Origin: Acidobacteria bacterium AH-259-G07
Lineage (GTDB): Bacteria; Acidobacteriota; UBA6911; RPQK01; JADFOI01
Assembly: GCA_027717925.1 (NCBI GenBank)
Contig: JALLON010000191.1
Span: 1 to 5,303, forward strand
Direction: 5' to 3'
Length of the DNA stretch: 5,303 nucleotides
Shown here: in pieces, positions 1-5,062 of the stretch
Numbering within the stretch: position 1 is the first letter of the stretch
Layout of the letters: each line of letters begins with the position of its first letter
Notes under the pieces: generated by a model
Database searches by the model: none
What the model was told of the DNA's origin: nothing
What the model saw: the letters and a program-made list of their open reading frames with translations, nothing else
Made by a program: the position numbers and the translations under genes

Positions 1-71
1 CAGAGTTGACTGAACTCGTCACGGGCAGGAAAATTATCGGGGACATTCGATCAGGCAGAAGGGCGATATGA
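1..71 (+). CDS. C-terminal tail of an unidentified protein (partial)
   Basis: The third plus frame is open from base 3 to a TGA at 69-71 and gives 22 residues ending GRKIIGDIRSGRRAI; the other two plus frames have stops within the first 14 bases. The stop overlaps the next start codon as ATGA, the usual arrangement of translationally coupled genes, which is the main reason to call it coding. It was probably co-transcribed with the metal transporter that follows, so it may belong to a metal-handling operon, but I do not recognise the family from so short a tail. Confidence 0.45.
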   Translation, partial: ELTELVTGRKIIGDIRSGRRAI

Positions 72-214
72 GTAACTGTTGCCAAGATAAGTCGTGCGAA
101 GTCGAGACTTTGCGCCGCAGTCAGTCCAATACCCTCTGGATCGTCCTTGGCATTAACGCGCTAGTGTTTGGCGGTGAGGTCGTGGTCGAAAGGAGACACA
201 CGGGTATTGGATGA
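68..214 (+). pseudogene. Truncated cation diffusion facilitator (CDF) metal transporter, N-terminal 48 codons
   Basis: ATG at 68 follows an AGAAGG ribosome site five bases upstream and gives MSNCCQDKSCEVETLRRSQS, then LWIVLGINALVFGGE, before unrelated residues and a TGA at 212-214. The Cys-rich cytosolic start followed by a helix of the form IVLxINAxxFxxE matches the N-terminus of a group of CDF transporters, which export zinc or similar divalent metals by proton antiport and normally run to about 200-300 residues. The expected continuation of helix 1 and the metal-binding second helix (of the LLADSLDMLGD type) is absent in every frame I checked downstream. Resemblance is lost after about base 181, where sequence assigned to a transposon end takes over. 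The family call is from memory of the N-terminal pattern; the truncation is directly visible. Confidence 0.65.
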
Positions 215-216
215 GG

Positions 217-249
217 GATTTCTAGGCACCGAGCTGGAGGCTAGAAATC
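217..249. repeat. Perfect 9-bp inverted repeat (hairpin) over the transposase stop codon
   Basis: GATTTCTAG at 217-225 is the exact reverse complement of CTAGAAATC at 241-249, with a 15-base loop. The right arm encodes the last two codons and the TAG stop of the transposase fragment. The placement fits the subterminal hairpin of an IS91-type oriIS. It lacks a following T-run on either strand, so it is a poor rho-independent terminator. Confidence 0.6.
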
Positions 250-426
250 AGGATAAGTGGGGACATCGTCCCAGAAAACCGAATCCGTGGAGGCTCGGAT
301 TTCTTGAGCCTGCCGGGGAGAGAGAAAAGCCAGAAAGGCTTCCAGCTTGTGAGGAAACAGCCGGGGCGGGGGAGAACGTTGCGGCCGCTCCCAGAGATTC
401 AAATGCTGGAGAATCTTGCGGATGAC
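241..426 (-). pseudogene. C-terminal fragment of an IS91-like transposase
   Basis: Sixty-one sense codons run on the minus strand from GTC at 426 to TAG at 243-241, with an in-frame TAA directly before the first. The fragment starts VIRKILQHLNLWERP, continues through a proline/arginine-rich stretch (SPPPRLFPHK) and ends FWDDVPTYPDF. This resembles the tail of IS91-type (Y2) transposases, in which a zinc ribbon is followed by a segment of the form D-P-x-V-I-x-x-I-L-x-H-L-G-L-W, a Pro-rich linker and an acidic aromatic end. The zinc ribbon and the whole catalytic part are missing, and there is no start codon or ribosome site, so it cannot be functional. The open plus-strand frames opposite it (168-425, 304-498) look like ordinary antisense shadows. 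The match is from memory, not a search. Confidence 0.65.
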
Positions 427-466
427 TTAAAGGCTACTTTCTGCAAAATTACATTTTATTCAGGGC

Positions 467-1396
467 TTAGTTCTTGTAGTGCTGCACCCTGCCTTTGAAT
501 TCTGCCATGGCAAGCTCTCCCTTGCTGAAGGCCACAATGTCGGACTTCTTGACCGACAAAACACTGGCGTCTTCACTCTCATGTCCGTGACGAAACCCGC
601 CGGGTTCGCCCCCATTGAGGATCAGGGTGACATACTCGTTAGAAGCCACGATCGTGAGCGAGTCTCCGTGTCTGGCCAGCGCTTCGACCAGTGCTACTTT
701 GACCTGGTCCAACCGCCCTTGAAGTTCGGCCTGCTTCTCCTCTAATGTTTTCCTTTGTTCCGCTAAGTTGGTTCTCATCGTTTCCACCCGTTCCTGCAAC
801 TGTTCCTTTCTCTCGGCCAGACGCGCCCGAATCTCCTCTTGGCTCGGACCCTGTGGAGCCGGAGGAGCCGGCGGCCCGGGTGGAGGCGGTGGTTCCGGTG
901 GGCGTGGCGCTGGTGCTACAACCGGGGCGGCACGGTTCATGCTCTGATGCAAGTGCCTCAACTCCCGCTCCAACTGGTGCTGGACCGAGCGCACCAGGCG
1001 CTCAGCTGCTCTCACGACGGCCTCCATACCCACCATATCCACTTGTTCAAGCTGCGCCAGTTGTCCCTCCAATTCATGCTCGAGGACCATTTCCAACTCG
1101 GCCAGGCGCGGCTCCAACCCCTGGTGTAGGATGGGCAAGTCGATCGTGAAGAGGGCACCCTGACCGTTCAGGTAGAAGGAGTGAATGTTACCTTCGAATA
1201 AGTTGCTTTTTTGTCTTCCCCGGCGACCTGTGTCACCAGCAAAGGAGAGCGTCTTCTGTAGTATCCCCTCCATAATGTCCAGTTCGTGTCGGACCTGCTT
1301 GAGGTCGTGGGGTAAGCCGGTCTCAAGAATCTGCGCGAAGCCCCAGGTCAGCACCACCAGAAAACTGACGGCCCAAATTGTCATTTTCTTGTTCAT
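467..1396 (-). CDS. Secreted/periplasmic coiled-coil protein with proline-rich linker, third gene of the ECF sigma operon
   Basis: A 309-residue protein of unknown function. A signal peptide or N-terminal anchor is clear: MNKK, then a hydrophobic stretch to about residue 21 with a possible cut after WGFA. Residues 36-50 (RHELDIMEGILQKTL) and the motif FYLNGQGALFTIDLPI (74-89) resemble a conserved hypothetical family I recall from Acidobacteriota, usually written YLPGYGALFxL. Residues about 94-155 and 186-232 are charged heptad-like helices, probably coiled coils, separated by a linker of mostly Pro and Ala (156-185). The end (about 233-309) has LVEALARHGDSLTIV, NEYVTLIL and a closing VLSVKKSDIVAFSKGEL segment. 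ATG 1396 is chosen because it gives the most canonical signal peptide, ten bases after GGAGG; ATG 1402 (four bases after it) and 1405 are possible, and ATG 1453 would run back into the preceding gene. It starts about 19 bases after the anti-sigma stop, so it is almost certainly co-transcribed and probably interacts with the anti-sigma periplasmic domain. That role is inferred. Confidence 0.85.
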   Translation of the reverse strand: MNKKMTIWAVSFLVVLTWGFAQILETGLPHDLKQVRHELDIMEGILQKTLSFAGDTGRRGRQKSNLFEGNIHSFYLNGQGALFTIDLPILHQGLEPRLAELEMVLEHELEGQLAQLEQVDMVGMEAVVRAAERLVRSVQHQLERELRHLHQSMNRAAPVVAPAPRPPEPPPPPGPPAPPAPQGPSQEEIRARLAERKEQLQERVETMRTNLAEQRKTLEEKQAELQGRLDQVKVALVEALARHGDSLTIVASNEYVTLILNGGEPGGFRHGHESEDASVLSVKKSDIVAFSKGELAMAEFKGRVQHYKN

Positions 1397-1406
1397 TTCC
1401 ATCATT

Positions 1407-1411
1407 CCTCC
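1407..1411 (-). promoter_or_regulatory. Shine-Dalgarno GGAGG before the coiled-coil gene
   Basis: GGAGG lies between the anti-sigma stop (1418-1416) and a cluster of in-frame ATGs at 1405, 1402 and 1396. It argues against the longer ATG at 1453, which lies inside the anti-sigma gene, and leaves 1402 or 1396 as the likely start. Confidence 0.7.
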
Positions 1412-1415
1412 AGTC

Positions 1416-2201
1416 TTAAGGAACTCGAAGTTCATTGGATTGGAGAAGCGCATTAAGAATGCTCGTCTTTTCTGCGCTTTCCAGTTCGCTCCAAACCCTC
1501 AGCGAATCGATCCTTCGGTCCAGCCGTCGGACGTGCTGCCCGTACTGATGGTGGAGTGAATCGAGTGCATCGACAACGTAATCACCGGTCTCTCTCTGTA
1601 CTGCGGCTAGGTCTCTGAAGGAGCGTCGTTCCAGTCGTTCCTCCAGATCGATCAGGGCGACGTCCAGAAGGTGCTGCTGTTCGGATGAAAAACCGGCGGC
1701 CACGATCTTGAGTTCCGCGTGCAGAATCGCCAGCCAACGCTCTTCCTGTTGCTGCTGGGCCGCTTCGATCGACTGCACGATTTCAGCCTTGAGCTGGTCC
1801 GTGCTCACACGAGGTCCCACGACATTTTCGGGGGCGGCTCCCAAGCTAACTACAACGGCTCCTTCTTCGACCCTGACGCGAAGGTTTGCGACCAACAGAC
1901 CTACGACCAGCATCAGCAGTCCAAGCCCACCCACCATCGCCAACCGCCGCATCAACGGAAGCTCCAGGAATACTTGCCACAGGTTTCGCTCCGATTGGGG
2001 ATAGACAAAAAAGTGTCGCGGAACGGGGACATTTTCCAGAGAGCCCATCTCCCTAAGCGTCGCTTCGTAGAGCCCCCTCTCCCGGGCACAGACCGGGCAT
2101 TCAGCCAGATGGTCCTCAACCGAACGCTGCTCGTCGGGATCGAGACCCTCCATCATCAGCAGTGCTATCTGCTCGCGGTAATCGGCGCATTTCTTGCTCA
2201 T
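1416..2201 (-). CDS. Membrane-bound zinc-binding anti-sigma factor (ZAS / zf-HC2 type)
   Basis: A 261-residue single-pass membrane protein. The cytosolic N-terminus holds Cys5, His31, Cys35 and Cys38, the C-X25-H-X3-C-X2-C zinc site of the ZAS anti-sigma domain (HLAECPVC is visible), which binds and blocks an ECF sigma factor. A juxtamembrane VPVPRHFFV segment (58-66) resembles the VPRSF-type motif seen before the membrane in related anti-sigma factors. One strong membrane helix follows at about 86-106. The outer part, about 107-261, is unusually long and mostly helical, with Gln/Glu/Arg-rich stretches (145-155, 185-235) that look like coiled coil. ATG 2201 lies four bases after the sigma gene stop and eight bases after GGAGG, which sits in the last codons of the sigma gene, so translation is probably coupled. 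Its partner is almost certainly the adjacent sigma factor; release could occur by proteolysis or by conformational change signalled through the outer domain, and the sequence does not show which. Confidence 0.93.
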   Translation of the reverse strand: MSKKCADYREQIALLMMEGLDPDEQRSVEDHLAECPVCARERGLYEATLREMGSLENVPVPRHFFVYPQSERNLWQVFLELPLMRRLAMVGGLGLLMLVVGLLVANLRVRVEEGAVVVSLGAAPENVVGPRVSTDQLKAEIVQSIEAAQQQQEERWLAILHAELKIVAAGFSSEQQHLLDVALIDLEERLERRSFRDLAAVQRETGDYVVDALDSLHHQYGQHVRRLDRRIDSLRVWSELESAEKTSILNALLQSNELRVP

Positions 2202-2205
2202 CGTT

Positions 2206-2832
2206 CTATCCTCCCAGCTGGGCTAAATCCCCAAGCCGTGTCTTTAGCGATTCAAGACCCCCATAGAACCGGGACTTAATGGTGCTCAACGGAATGCCCA
2301 AGATATCGGAAATTTCCACAAAGGTTCTCTCTTGGTAGAACTTCAGCTCCACAACGATTTTCTGATCGGGCTGCAGCTGATCCAGGGCCAAGCGTACCTT
2401 TTGCTGCCGCTCCTGCTCCAGCACCTGCTTCTCCTGGTGCTCTCCCGTTCTCGGCCGCGTGTTAATGAAAGAGGCGGAATCGTCAAGAGAGTACTGGGTT
2501 CCGGGTGGATGCTTCCTCAATCGGGAGATGCTGTGGTTGCTGGCGATCCGGTAGAGCCAAGTGGAGAACTTGGCCTCGCGACGGAAACGGTGAAGGCTCT
2601 TGTAGGCGGAAAGAAACGTCTCCTGCGTGATCTCAGCTGCCTCTTCGGGATCACCCAGCATGCGGAGGGTGAGGTTGTAGATAGGCTGCTCCCACTTCAA
2701 CACCAGCCGGTTGAAGGCGACCGTGTCTCCAGCCTGGGCTGCCTCGACCCAGAGCTCTTCCTGCCCTTTTTCGCTATCCTGCTGAGATTCAACTCTTTGT
2801 CGGCTCAAGACAGATCCCAACGAATCTCCCAT
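2206..2832 (-). CDS. ECF (RpoE-like) RNA polymerase sigma factor
   Basis: A 208-residue group 4 sigma factor that directs RNA polymerase to a small stress regulon. Sigma region 2 spans about residues 38-107: AFNRLVLKW opens 2.1, EITQETFLSAYKSL is the core-binding 2.2 helix, and FSTWLYRIASNHSISRLRK covers 2.3-2.4, which melts and reads the -10 element. A loosely conserved linker (108-145) follows. Region 4 is at about 146-200, with ALDQLQPDQKIVVEL, then the helix-turn-helix VEISDILGIPLSTIKSR that reads the -35 element. There is no SnoaL or other C-terminal extension, so control is expected to come from the anti-sigma factor four bases downstream. ATG 2832 has GGGAG five bases upstream; a GTG at 2853 would add seven residues and has only weak AAGG support. 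The N-terminal 30 residues before region 2 are polar and not conserved in my recollection. Confidence 0.94.
   Translation of the reverse strand: MGDSLGSVLSRQRVESQQDSEKGQEELWVEAAQAGDTVAFNRLVLKWEQPIYNLTLRMLGDPEEAAEITQETFLSAYKSLHRFRREAKFSTWLYRIASNHSISRLRKHPPGTQYSLDDSASFINTRPRTGEHQEKQVLEQERQQKVRLALDQLQPDQKIVVELKFYQERTFVEISDILGIPLSTIKSRFYGGLESLKTRLGDLAQLGG
2210..2214 (-). promoter_or_regulatory. Shine-Dalgarno GGAGG of the anti-sigma gene, embedded in the sigma gene 3' end
   Basis: GGAGG (within GGGAGGA) covers the final glycine codons of the sigma gene and sits eight bases before the anti-sigma ATG. This couples translation of inhibitor and target, a common way to keep their ratio fixed. Confidence 0.75.
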
Positions 2833-2893
2833 CGGTTCTCCCAGCTCACCCACGTCTTATGAACCTTTGGACGTCGTCGGGGGACAAAAAGTC

Positions 2894-2919
2894 GATGATT
2901 CTTACAGAAAAAACGGTTC
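2894..2919 (-). promoter_or_regulatory. Candidate ECF-type promoter of the sigma operon
   Basis: On the minus strand GAACC (2919-2915) is followed after 16 bases by TCATC (2898-2894), about 60 bases before the sigma ATG. GAAC-type -35 elements are typical of ECF promoters and many ECF operons are autoregulated. The -10 match is weak. The -35 lies in an A/T-rich, nearly symmetric block (about 2907-2925). Confidence 0.3.
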
Positions 2920-2960
2920 TTTTTATCCTACTGACCGTACTGGTGGAAGGTTTATAGTGA

Positions 2961-3131
2961 TTATGGTGCTCGAGTTGTCCCCGTCGGTACCAGGCGCTTG
3001 AGCTCTTCAAACCAGTTCTGCACGATGATCAATTCGTCCCGTTCTGAGATTTCCTCTGTCTGACCGGCTTCCTTGATCATCAGGAAGCGCTGTGCCACCG
3101 GGTTAGCGGAACGCAGTTCAGGCCGGATCAT
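2961..3131 (-). pseudogene. C-terminal remnant of a TolB/WD40-like beta-propeller protein (often fused to Ser/Thr kinases)
   Basis: A 56-codon frame on the minus strand contains VAQRFLMIKEAG and, near the end, ELIIVQNWFEELKRLVPTG. In the PD40/TolB-like propeller proteins of Acidobacteriota and relatives, many of them serine/threonine protein kinases with an extracellular propeller, the last blade ends in DGQRFLMIK followed about 15-20 residues later by VVLNWFEELKRLVPTG, then the stop. The spacing here is right. Upstream of about residue 9 the resemblance stops, and no propeller blades or kinase domain are found before the permease gene, so this is the last 50 or so codons of a gene that was otherwise deleted. 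ATG 3131 has no ribosome site. The frame stays open upstream into the permease gene, but that overlapping part is arginine/serine-rich shadow sequence. Confidence 0.6.
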
Positions 3132-3289
3132 TGCGCCGATGCAGCAGAGCGGGTGTGAGAAATACGGACTAGGGTAATTAGAGGAAGATGATATAGATTC
3201 AGGCACAGGAATTGAAAAAATACGAGTCGATGGACGTGCTGTCGATCTGGGAGTCACACATCGATTGAGCTTCCCGGCTAGGGGCGCTG

Positions 3290-4621
3290 TCAGTTCATAG
3301 ATTGCCGACTCTTGAAGCGGTACCCGAAGTGGATCACCGTGCCTGCCAGCAGGGCGATGCCCCCGGCGCTCAGTGCAAAAGCATCCGCGGCGCCAATGAG
3401 CATGAGCGAACATGCCACTCCCAGAATCGGAATCAGCGGGCCTGAGAGAAGGCGCAAGGAGCCTTGCTCGAGTTCATCCTCTCCTTTTCGGTCCAGGACC
3501 AGAACGGAACCGCAGGTAGTGGCATAAAAGACCAGTCGAGCCACGGCACTCACAGCAGCCATCTGGATGAAGGTTCCGGAGAGGGCCAGCAGCAGAGAAA
3601 CCGTGGCGTAGATGATGATCGAAAAGTCCGGCGTTCTGAAACGGGGATGAACATGGGCGAAGAGCCTCGGCAGGTGGCGCCCTTCCGCCAGAGCGAACGT
3701 AACTCGCGGGCCTGCCAGCATAGTGCCTGCGTTGGCTCCCCCGATGGAAATGAGCCCACCCAGAGCGATCAGTGTACCGGCAATCGGTCCCATGAAGCGT
3801 TGAGCTGAGTCGGCCAAAGGAGTTTCGGAGCGAGCGAGTTCCTCCAGAGTTCCCACGGCCACGATCTGGATGAGCAGGTAAAGCAGGGAAACGATGGCGA
3901 TGGTGGCCAGTAAGGCTGCAGGTGCATCTTTTCGCGGGGAGCGTGCCTCGCCGGCCGGCAGAGGAATCAATTCGTAGCCTCCGAAGGCAAACATCAGCAG
4001 CAGAATGGCCTGGCCCAGGCCGCCCCACTCCGGGCTCCAGAAACCCTCGAACCGTTCCCAGCGAACGGACCCGATTCCTAGAAGGACAAAAGCGCCAAGA
4101 GGCACCAGTTTGCCCAGGGTAAAGGAGTTGACCGTCCAGGAGCCCTGCCGCACGCCGCCCAAATTGATTCCCGCCAGAACAACAATCACGATGATAACGA
4201 CCAGGATTCGTCCCCATCCCTGAGTGGCCCCCGCCCACAGGTATCCCAGGTAAATGGCAAAGGCATTGGCCAGCGCTGCCTGGCTGGAGACCCGGGTGAG
4301 CCACATCATCCAGGCGACCTGAAAGGCGGGGAAAGGACCAAATGCGGTTCTGGCATACAGATACGGCCCGCCCGTCTCCCGAAAGTGAGCGGCCGCCCGG
4401 GCAAAGCACAGGATGATGACCGTATTGATGAAGGCGGCCGCAATCCACACCAGAGGACTGGCCCCCTGGCCCACGAGCGCTGCAACGGTGGCCGGCAGCA
4501 CGAAAATACCGCTACCAATCACTTGGTTGACGCCCAGCGCCGTGAGATCCCAGCGCCCCAGCACGCGTACCAATCGGGGACCGGACTGGATCATCGCAGA
4601 GTGTCGGTTTTCTTGTTCCAT
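3290..4621 (-). CDS. APC-superfamily amino acid permease
   Basis: A 443-residue inner-membrane transporter, the usual length for the amino acid-polyamine-organocation superfamily, with about twelve hydrophobic helices. Helix 1 carries the unwound substrate-site signature GSGIF (residues 36-40, in LGVNQVIGSGIFVLPA). FRETGGPYLYARTAFGP (80-96) is the conserved loop before helix 3, and FAFGGYELIPLPAGEARSPR (211-230) is the helix 6 segment and following loop that contribute to substrate binding and gating. GPRVTFALAEGRHLPRLFA (304-322) matches the conserved cytoplasmic loop after helix 8. Substrate cannot be told from sequence; proton-coupled uptake or antiport of amino acids is the family norm. 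ATG 4621 is preferred, with GGAG eleven bases upstream; a TTG at 4642 would add seven residues and has weaker signals, and ATG 4594 lacks a site. It begins about 45 bases after the VapC stop and may share its transcript, though no functional link is apparent. Confidence 0.92.
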   Translation of the reverse strand: MEQENRHSAMIQSGPRLVRVLGRWDLTALGVNQVIGSGIFVLPATVAALVGQGASPLVWIAAAFINTVIILCFARAAAHFRETGGPYLYARTAFGPFPAFQVAWMMWLTRVSSQAALANAFAIYLGYLWAGATQGWGRILVVIIVIVVLAGINLGGVRQGSWTVNSFTLGKLVPLGAFVLLGIGSVRWERFEGFWSPEWGGLGQAILLLMFAFGGYELIPLPAGEARSPRKDAPAALLATIAIVSLLYLLIQIVAVGTLEELARSETPLADSAQRFMGPIAGTLIALGGLISIGGANAGTMLAGPRVTFALAEGRHLPRLFAHVHPRFRTPDFSIIIYATVSLLLALSGTFIQMAAVSAVARLVFYATTCGSVLVLDRKGEDELEQGSLRLLSGPLIPILGVACSLMLIGAADAFALSAGGIALLAGTVIHFGYRFKSRQSMN

Positions 4622-4657
4622 TTGGTGTAAATCTCCATTCAACGGCTTCGCTGTGCG

Positions 4658-4674
4658 TCTTGTGCCTCACAAGA
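4658..4674. repeat. Perfect 7-bp hairpin at the vapC stop codon
   Basis: TCTTGTG (4658-4664) and CACAAGA (4668-4674) are exact reverse complements around a three-base loop, and the vapC TGA (4669-4667) lies inside the structure. There is no T-run after it on the minus strand, so it is not a standard intrinsic terminator. It may be an mRNA stability element or attenuator between vapC and the permease, or chance. Confidence 0.4.
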
Positions 4675-5062
4675 GTTCGAAGGTGGGATCATCTTTTAAG
4701 CTTCGGTCGAATGTGACGGTGCGGCTGCAACTGTGGTGCTGATTTTTTCGTCCGATCAGGTAATCAGAGAAGTCCCCCCGATCCTTTTCATAGCCGTCCA
4801 GAGCGGACCAAACCTCATCACGGCCTTCGATTTCGAACTGCTCGGTCATCAATATCTTTTCCAAGGTGGATGCGATGTCTGCCTTCGGGTACCCATAGGC
4901 GGATTCCAGGACCCACACCAACTCACACAGCACAATGTGATTCAAGAACAGAGAGTCTCCTCGCTGGAGGACCTCCTGCATAAGCCTTGCAGCTCGTCCT
5001 GACTGCCTGGGCTCGTCCTTGACCAGATATCGGATGAGAACATTCGTGTCCAGGCCCGTCAA
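4667..5062 (-). CDS. vapC: VapC-type toxin, PIN-domain ribonuclease
   Basis: A 131-residue PIN-domain protein, normal for VapC toxins, which cut tRNA or rRNA using a Mg2+/Mn2+ site built from acidic residues. The set is complete: Asp5 in GLDTNVLIRYL, Glu47 in CELVWVLE, Asp97 and Asp100 in GDFSDYLIG, and Asp119 in TVTFDRSL. The enzyme is therefore likely active. The C-terminus is slightly divergent (KNQHHSCSRTVTFD where related proteins have a small-residue GC/AT loop). The start is TTG at 5062, overlapping the antitoxin stop as TTGA, with GGAG seven bases upstream inside the antitoxin gene; no better in-frame start is near. A weak start coupled to antitoxin translation keeps toxin below antitoxin, as expected for this pair. 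Confidence 0.92.
   Translation of the reverse strand: MTGLDTNVLIRYLVKDEPRQSGRAARLMQEVLQRGDSLFLNHIVLCELVWVLESAYGYPKADIASTLEKILMTEQFEIEGRDEVWSALDGYEKDRGDFSDYLIGRKNQHHSCSRTVTFDRSLKDDPTFELL

Larger units (their letters stand above)
185..426 (-). mobile_element. Remnant of an IS91-like rolling-circle insertion sequence (origin-proximal end)
   Basis: This stretch separates the broken CDF gene from the sigma operon. It carries the 3' end of a transposase on the minus strand (426-241), a perfect 9-bp inverted repeat over the stop codon (217-249), and then an ATACCCGT stretch (minus strand, about 208-201) followed by pyrimidine-rich sequence up to the CDF junction. IS91 and ISCR elements keep their replication origin (oriIS) just downstream of the transposase stop, with a hairpin near the terminus; from memory the ISCR1 origin also contains ATACCCGT. 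Both borders are approximate: the left one is set by loss of CDF similarity, the right by loss of transposase reading frame. No target-site duplication is expected for this family and none was seen. Confidence 0.5.

Noticed and set aside
260..311. Small hairpins GGGAC-ATC-GTCCC (260-272) and AGGCTC/GAGCCT (291-311), considered as REP elements or a structured RNA
   Set aside because: Both fall inside the transposase fragment's reading frame, and short stems are expected by chance; no further copies exist in the window.
318..341. Short stem AAGCC/GGCTT followed on the minus strand by TTCTCTCTC, a possible terminator for the sigma operon
   Set aside because: The stem is only 5 bp, the tail is interrupted by C, and it lies within the transposase codons more than 120 bases after the operon's last stop.
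168..498. Two overlapping plus-strand open frames of 85 and 64 codons
   Set aside because: They lie antisense to the recognisable transposase tail and resemble no family; composition is Arg/Gly/Pro-rich as expected of a shadow frame.
745..1149. Plus-strand 134-codon frame opposite the coiled-coil gene
   Set aside because: It is the antisense of the Pro-rich and coiled-coil coding sequence; the minus frame has a signal peptide, ribosome site and operon context.
3068..3089. Inverted repeat GCTTCCT / AGGAAGC with an 8-base loop
   Set aside because: It lies within the FLMIKEA codons of the propeller remnant, lacks a T-run, and is probably fortuitous.
3178..3300. Plus-strand open frame of 40 codons between the propeller remnant and the permease stop
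   Set aside because: It has no ATG, GTG or TTG at its beginning, no ribosome site and no recognisable motif.
3132..3413. Upstream extension of the minus-strand propeller-remnant frame into the permease gene
   Set aside because: The added residues are Arg/Ser/Pro-rich shadow sequence of the permease and do not resemble propeller blades.
3474..4448. 324-codon minus-strand frame inside the permease
   Set aside because: It is an out-of-frame shadow: Arg/Gly/Pro/Ser-rich with no family features, while the permease frame has clear membrane helices and APC motifs.
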